Source of the DNA: Cordilura impudica
Taxonomy: Eukaryota; Arthropoda; Insecta; Diptera; Scathophagidae
Reading direction: 5' to 3'
Length of the DNA: 64,000 nucleotides
Assembly (NCBI GenBank): GCA_963682025.1
Contig: OY821517.1
Location: 55,194,216-55,258,215, forward strand
Shown here: one piece after another, positions 60,016 through 64,000 of the stretch
How the letters are laid out: every line of letters begins with the position of its first letter
Position numbering within the stretch: position 1 is the first letter of the stretch
Program-made: the position numbers and the translations under genes
Notes under the pieces: generated by a model
What the model saw: only the letters and a program-made list of their open reading frames with translations
Databases searched by the model: none
What the model was told of the DNA's origin: nothing

Positions 60016-60200
60016 GGGTCAAATCACCGCATTTTATCGAAATTTTTCGATCGAAATTTTTTATTTTCCAAAATAAAATACTAAAAATAGTTTTACTATG
60101 TGAAACGAAGTCTGATGATTGTCCGTCTTCTTTAAAAAATAAAACAAAATATGGAATTTCGATCGATTTTACTCGATATCGAATGCGGTGATTTGGCCCC
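60016..60200. mobile_element. Hairpin MITE with GGGTCAAATCACCGCATT ends
   Basis: The left arm GGGTCAAATCACCGCATT and right arm AATGCGGTGATTTGGCCCC are inverted. The pairing extends inward through the TCGATCGAAATT segments, giving a ~185-bp element that is mostly stem. No target duplication was settled. The small minus-strand open frame through it is not a gene. Confidence 0.7.
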
Positions 60201-60682
60201 TGTCTTTTCAACTAATTCTAAGTTTTTAAACGCGAATACGGAAAAACCTCTAAATTTATACCAAATACATAATTAAAATTATTAAGAATAAAATCTGGCA
60301 AGCCCATTAAAATTCACACTCAAACAATAATGTCAACTTTTTAAAATGTAAAAAACGCTTTATATGTGTTATCACAAAGATTTCTCTTAACGGTAATGAA
60401 ATGAAAAGAGGAGATTGTTGATTTAACGCCCAAGGAAAATATTATCTTCAGTTTAATTTTGATTTTTTATTACAATAAACTATCTACATTTATTTTTTTA
60501 TACAATTCTTTTAATGTTTCAGCCTACGTGGACGTATTTTTCTTTTAACTTTTATCGATATTCTCTAAATTTGAATCATCTCTTATATTTTGAAAGACAG
60601 ACAAATTTTATAATTTCATTTTAAGTATAAAACAAAATTTATTTCATCCAAAAAAATTTTCAAAATTATAATAAAATTAACC
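60201..60682 (+). promoter_or_regulatory. Upstream region of the coiled-coil gene
   Basis: AT-rich. A TATA-like AGTATAAAAC lies at about 60625, some 55 bp before the ATG, which would place transcription start very close to the coding region. The assignment is by motif and position only. Confidence 0.35.
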
Positions 60683-61510
60683 ATGGAAATAAATGTTCCT
60701 AAAAATATTCTACAAATCCGACGGGTTGAAATGTATATACATGATCTAATGGACCGTTTCAAGGAACTGCGACTACAACATGAAGAAGTTTTACAAAATT
60801 CAGTAGAAATTATAAACGAAATTGACGAGGTTTACTCAACGATAATTTCGGCTCAGGATAGTTCAAGTGAAAATGAAGGACGTATTAAAAGACTAATAAA
60901 TAAATTTGAAACTACTAGAGAAAATATTAGCAGAACAGAACAAATGAATGCAGAAAATCCAGTGGACATACAGCAAGTACTAAAAATTTTTGAAAAATTA
61001 AATGAAAGTCACGTATTAACGGAAAGTCTGCAACTATTTCGTAAAGCTAAAGAGTCATTTGACAAGGTAGATGTCTTCTTTGGGAAATCAGGAATATTAG
61101 TCAGCAGCTTGGATCAATCGGAACATCTAAGGTTTAAAAATACATATCACAAGAAATTACTTATAAGCGATAGTATACGCAATAAAATTGATAAGTTTAA
61201 TCAAAAACAAATAGATTCTAATCCAACAACATCCAAGAACATTGCCATAGCCAATACGGAAGTTGGGACGACTAAGAAACAACAATTTGGAATAAATGAC
61301 AACGATGTGATAGATTCATCTTCACATTATAGTTCTTGTTGTAGTAGTCTTGTAAGCATTGAGAGATTAAAGCTGAAAGAAGATGCTTCGCAAATGGATA
61401 ACAGCAAATGTTCCAACTCCCTCACCGGTTATGAAGGAGATAATGAAAATAGTGAATTTGATTTTACAACAGCTCTAAAGAAAACATTACCAAATGAAAA
61501 AAATATGTAG
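60683..61510 (+). CDS. Unrecognised intronless coiled-coil protein, 275 aa
   Basis: It starts at ATG 60683 in a good context (TTAACCATGG) and ends at TAG 61510. Residues 1-110 are charged and helical with heptad-like spacing (RRVEMYIHDLMDRFKELRLQ ... INEIDEVYSTI ... RIKRLINKFETTRENI), suggesting coiled coil. Residues 165-275 are low-complexity, Ser/Asn/Lys-rich with several Cys. There is no signal peptide or membrane segment. No family was recognised. The open length, codon-like composition and start context argue that it is real. It converges on the SLC52A gene, with about 0.47 kb between stops. It could be a retrocopy or a fast-evolving fly-specific gene. Confidence 0.75.
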   Translation: MEINVPKNILQIRRVEMYIHDLMDRFKELRLQHEEVLQNSVEIINEIDEVYSTIISAQDSSSENEGRIKRLINKFETTRENISRTEQMNAENPVDIQQVLKIFEKLNESHVLTESLQLFRKAKESFDKVDVFFGKSGILVSSLDQSEHLRFKNTYHKKLLISDSIRNKIDKFNQKQIDSNPTTSKNIAIANTEVGTTKKQQFGINDNDVIDSSSHYSSCCSSLVSIERLKLKEDASQMDNSKCSNSLTGYEGDNENSEFDFTTALKKTLPNEKNM

Positions 61511-61976
61511 TTAGAAATGTATAAAGGAAACTGAGATGCTGAGATGCTGATTGAAAGAAATTTAAGTTTATATTAAAACATAATATATTTTAATATTTTA
61601 TTTGTTCATTCGTAGATTTTAAAAAGGAACAACAAAATTTGTAGGCAAATATCACAAACTTTAAAAACCGTTTCGATATACAGACCTCCTAATCTACATC
61701 AGGTTAATTCTACAATTTACAACATTTAAGTGCCTAATTTCAAAATTGTTTCTATGTACTTTTAATAACATTAAACAAATTTAATTTTAAGAAGTTTGAA
61801 ATGGTGTGCAATTAAATTAGAAGAAACTTTTAAAAAAAAATTTAAGTATAATCTTCAAATTGTAAATAAAAAATATTTTGAATTTAATGTGTAATGTTCT
61901 GAAATGAGGTTTAACAATATGGGATAATAATTTAAGGCCTGTAATATATGGATAATATTTTTGCTATGTACTATTG
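61511..61976. other. Convergent 3' spacer
   Basis: AT-rich region between two converging stops, with AATAAA-like signals on both strands (for example TAAATAAAAAA at about 61863 on the plus strand and TTTATT at about 61598 for the minus-strand gene). Probably the 3' untranslated regions of both genes. Confidence 0.5.
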
Positions 61977-63478
61977 TTAACACTTCTCATTTGCAGCAGT
62001 AAAGCTATTTGTGAAATTGATGATAACAAAAATTATTGTTGACCCAATTGTAGATCCTAATTGGGTCAAGGCACCAGTCCACACAAGCGATTTACCACCT
62101 TGTGATCGCATTACAGTGGTTATGCTAAGTTTAATATAGCTCACCAAACCAATCAGCATTGTCCACGTAGTAATCTGTAACAAAGCACATACATTCAAAT
62201 TATAAAAAAAAAAAATTTAATGTGGTGAAATTAATTGAACAAACCACTAATACAGCACCCGCTTTTGTATCATAGAGAGGTGGAAAAGGGCTCGTGACAG
62301 CTGTAACGAAAACATAGACAGTTAATAAACCGGCTAAGCCCGTCATTGTTAAAATACTACGTAGAGATGTGTGGGGTAAAAATATAGCCAAAAAACAGGC
62401 TACAGGATTTGCTATAACACTGAGAGTGGCTGATAAATGATAAGCTTGACTACCATAAGGCAGACAGGAATACGATTGTATACTGTTAAAAATGCCATTA
62501 GCAAAGAAACTCACTGCACCGATTAATAGTAAAAGGAATACATAGAGACCAGATGATATTTCGGGTGTCAAATCAGTATTTATTTTCTCCTTTTCATTTG
62601 AGTTCTCATATCCATTTTTTGCTGTGGGTCCATTGGCTTCAACTGTGTTTGTAGTCGCTTCTGACTTGGATTCTCTTTCATATATATAATTATTACCATG
62701 ACTAACGTGTACAGCTGCATATTGCTTCTTTGACAGTTTCAACCGATCCAGCAATAAAAAGCCCACAAAACTCAATACCATCATTACAAAAACAAAAATG
62801 AAAAATGTCTTAGTGCCAAAACGAGCTGGTGGTACGTATTTCTCGTACACTGTTTCACCAGTTTCTGTAGTATTAACTAATCTGCACTCGGTGGTACCAC
62901 CAACACCTTGAACAAGAGCCACCACACTAGGTAATAGACCACTTAAGCCTTCTCCAACGAAATAGGTAACCAAATACATTTCTTTAAAACGTCCCATATA
63001 AGGCATAAACAACACAGAACTTGTACAAGCCGTAACAGCAGTAAAAAAAGTTAATGCAAATAAGGCCACACTATGTTCGGACCCAAACAAAATCGCCGTT
63101 TTATTATAGAAAAATGCAGTTAGAATGGCCGATACTGTCGCCATCAGTAATAAAACATATATCATGTAAGTATCATTCTGTTTGGAAAACTTTTGTAGCA
63201 GCGTGTATGTTAATGGACCCAAATTTCCAATTTGTACCATAACACTCAAATACGAAGGTAAACTCCAGCCTTCCGGTGCTACCTCCACCAGTAGAGGTAG
63301 TTGTATAAATGTACCATTAATACCGATCCACGCGCCAATGCCAAAGAATATGGCCAGTATATCAACAATTAAACTTCGTTGTTTGAAAATGCCATCAAAT
63401 TTATGATCAAGTTTATATCTCATTTTGCTTTGATGTCTGCCACTTAACAATGTACTGGCCTCTGACGGTTCTGAAGAC
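61977..63478 (-). CDS. Riboflavin transporter, SLC52A family (last two exons)
   Basis: Predicted plasma-membrane importer of vitamin B2. Exons 63478-62245 and 62174-61977 join in phase 0 (GAVLV-ITTWTMLIGLVSYI) with consensus borders. At least 467 residues have about eleven hydrophobic segments. Family features are FGIGAWIGINGTFIQLPLLV at the first helix, EGWSLPSYLSVMVQIGN, a long hydrophilic central loop (about residues 235-295), SIQSYSCLPYG, and the last two helices with SQGGKSLVWTGALTQLGS. The upstream border at 63479 is an acceptor (TCTTCTTTTAG) entered in phase 1, so an earlier coding exon with the true start lies above 63480 and was not identified. MRYKL at 63423 could be an internal start. 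Confidence 0.93.
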
Positions 63479-64000
63479 CTAAAAGAAGACAGTTAAAATA
63501 AAAGTTAAAAACACATTATTAATTTAGATGAATTGGTGTCCTACTTCAAAAGTAAAAGTTGAAATATTGTTTGCATTGAATTTACTACATGAATAAACGT
63601 GATGCGGTTTTGCCTAGATAAGATTATAGAATGCGTTACGAATAAAGTAAACGAACATAAATACATATGTATGTACATATGTAAGAGTTAGATGCATTGG
63701 CTGTGGTGGGCTCAATTACCAACTAAACAGTTGGTACTTTTTGTATATCCCATCCAGCAAACAAACTAATTATTAATTCAAACAGAAATAATACTCTTTG
63801 AATTGATAAATTTTTTAGATTTTTTATAAAAGAGGATCCAAAATATCCATTTTTGTTCTTGGAAAGAAATCTTTCAAATTACTGAACTCTGAGAAAAAAA
63901 TCAGTTTTTTAAATATATTCAGATTACTCCTTAGCTGTTACAAAAAAATAAATTAAAAATAAAAAATTAACTAATAACATACACAAAAAAAGTCGTTTGG
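63479..64000. other. SLC52A intron or 5' region, AT-rich
   Basis: No exon was recognised. It contains an ATACATATGTATGTACATAT microsatellite at about 63660. The upstream coding exon may lie beyond the window. Confidence 0.4.

Noticed and set aside
62200..62244. Continuation of the SLC52A exon past 62245
   Set aside because: A GTTTGT donor at 62244 and a good acceptor at 62175 join in phase to the expected last two helices; read-through gives a nonsense hydrophobic tail.
63423..63450. Start of SLC52A at 63450
   Set aside because: The codon there is TTG, and the frame continues upstream to an acceptor at 63479. The true start is in an earlier exon or possibly at the ATG at 63423.

Overview
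The window reads as nuclear DNA of a higher (calyptrate-like) fly: AT-rich, short introns, two divergent insect ionotropic receptor (IR) genes, a DCAF5 orthologue, an SLC52A riboflavin transporter, and many insect transposable elements (Tc1, mariner, Transib, hAT, PIF/Harbinger-like, non-LTR). No rRNA, tRNA or CRISPR array was seen. The species cannot be fixed from sequence alone.

Layout. 1-4.5 kb: a small MITE, a dispersed repeat and a ~3 kb DNA transposon with long inverted ends. 5.2-37.7 kb: a DCAF5-type WD40 gene on the minus strand. Seven exons lie at 35.3-37.7 kb. A phase-compatible, acidic, Ser/Asn-rich last exon lies at 5.2-6.4 kb, implying a ~28.9 kb intron. Inside that intron, on the plus strand, sit two complete two-exon IR genes (24.3-28.8 and 29.2-35.2 kb), minisatellites and transposon relics. 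It also holds a tandem duplication of exactly 8,900 bp (8541-17440 and 17441-26340, only a handful of differences). The duplication contains the upstream region and first coding exon of the first IR gene, so that gene has two near-identical first exons and one second exon.

39.1-54.1 kb is a Russian-doll transposon cluster. A CR1/jockey-like LINE (minus) is split by a hAT element (8-bp target duplication CTTTAGAC). The hAT transposase gene is split by a Transib element (5-bp target duplication CGTTG, ends CACAGTG, RAG1-like transposase). The Transib is itself invaded by four copies of a ~780-bp dispersed repeat and a foreign fragment. Removing one target duplication at each level restores the reading frame across both split genes, which fixes the order of insertions.

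55-58.8 kb holds a second, 5'-truncated LINE and a dispersed repeat copy, both inserted into a repeat of the GTGAC satellite-like family. 58.8-64 kb is more ordinary: an unrecognised intronless coiled-coil gene (+) converging on the last two exons of an SLC52A riboflavin transporter (minus), whose 5' exon is not identified and may lie beyond the window edge.

The host genes do not form a pathway. DCAF5 is a predicted CUL4-DDB1 ubiquitin ligase receptor, the IRs are predicted chemosensory channels, and SLC52A imports vitamin B2. The most notable items are the recent first-exon/promoter duplication of an IR nested in another gene's intron, and the long-TIR Transib whose ends match the V(D)J recombination heptamer.
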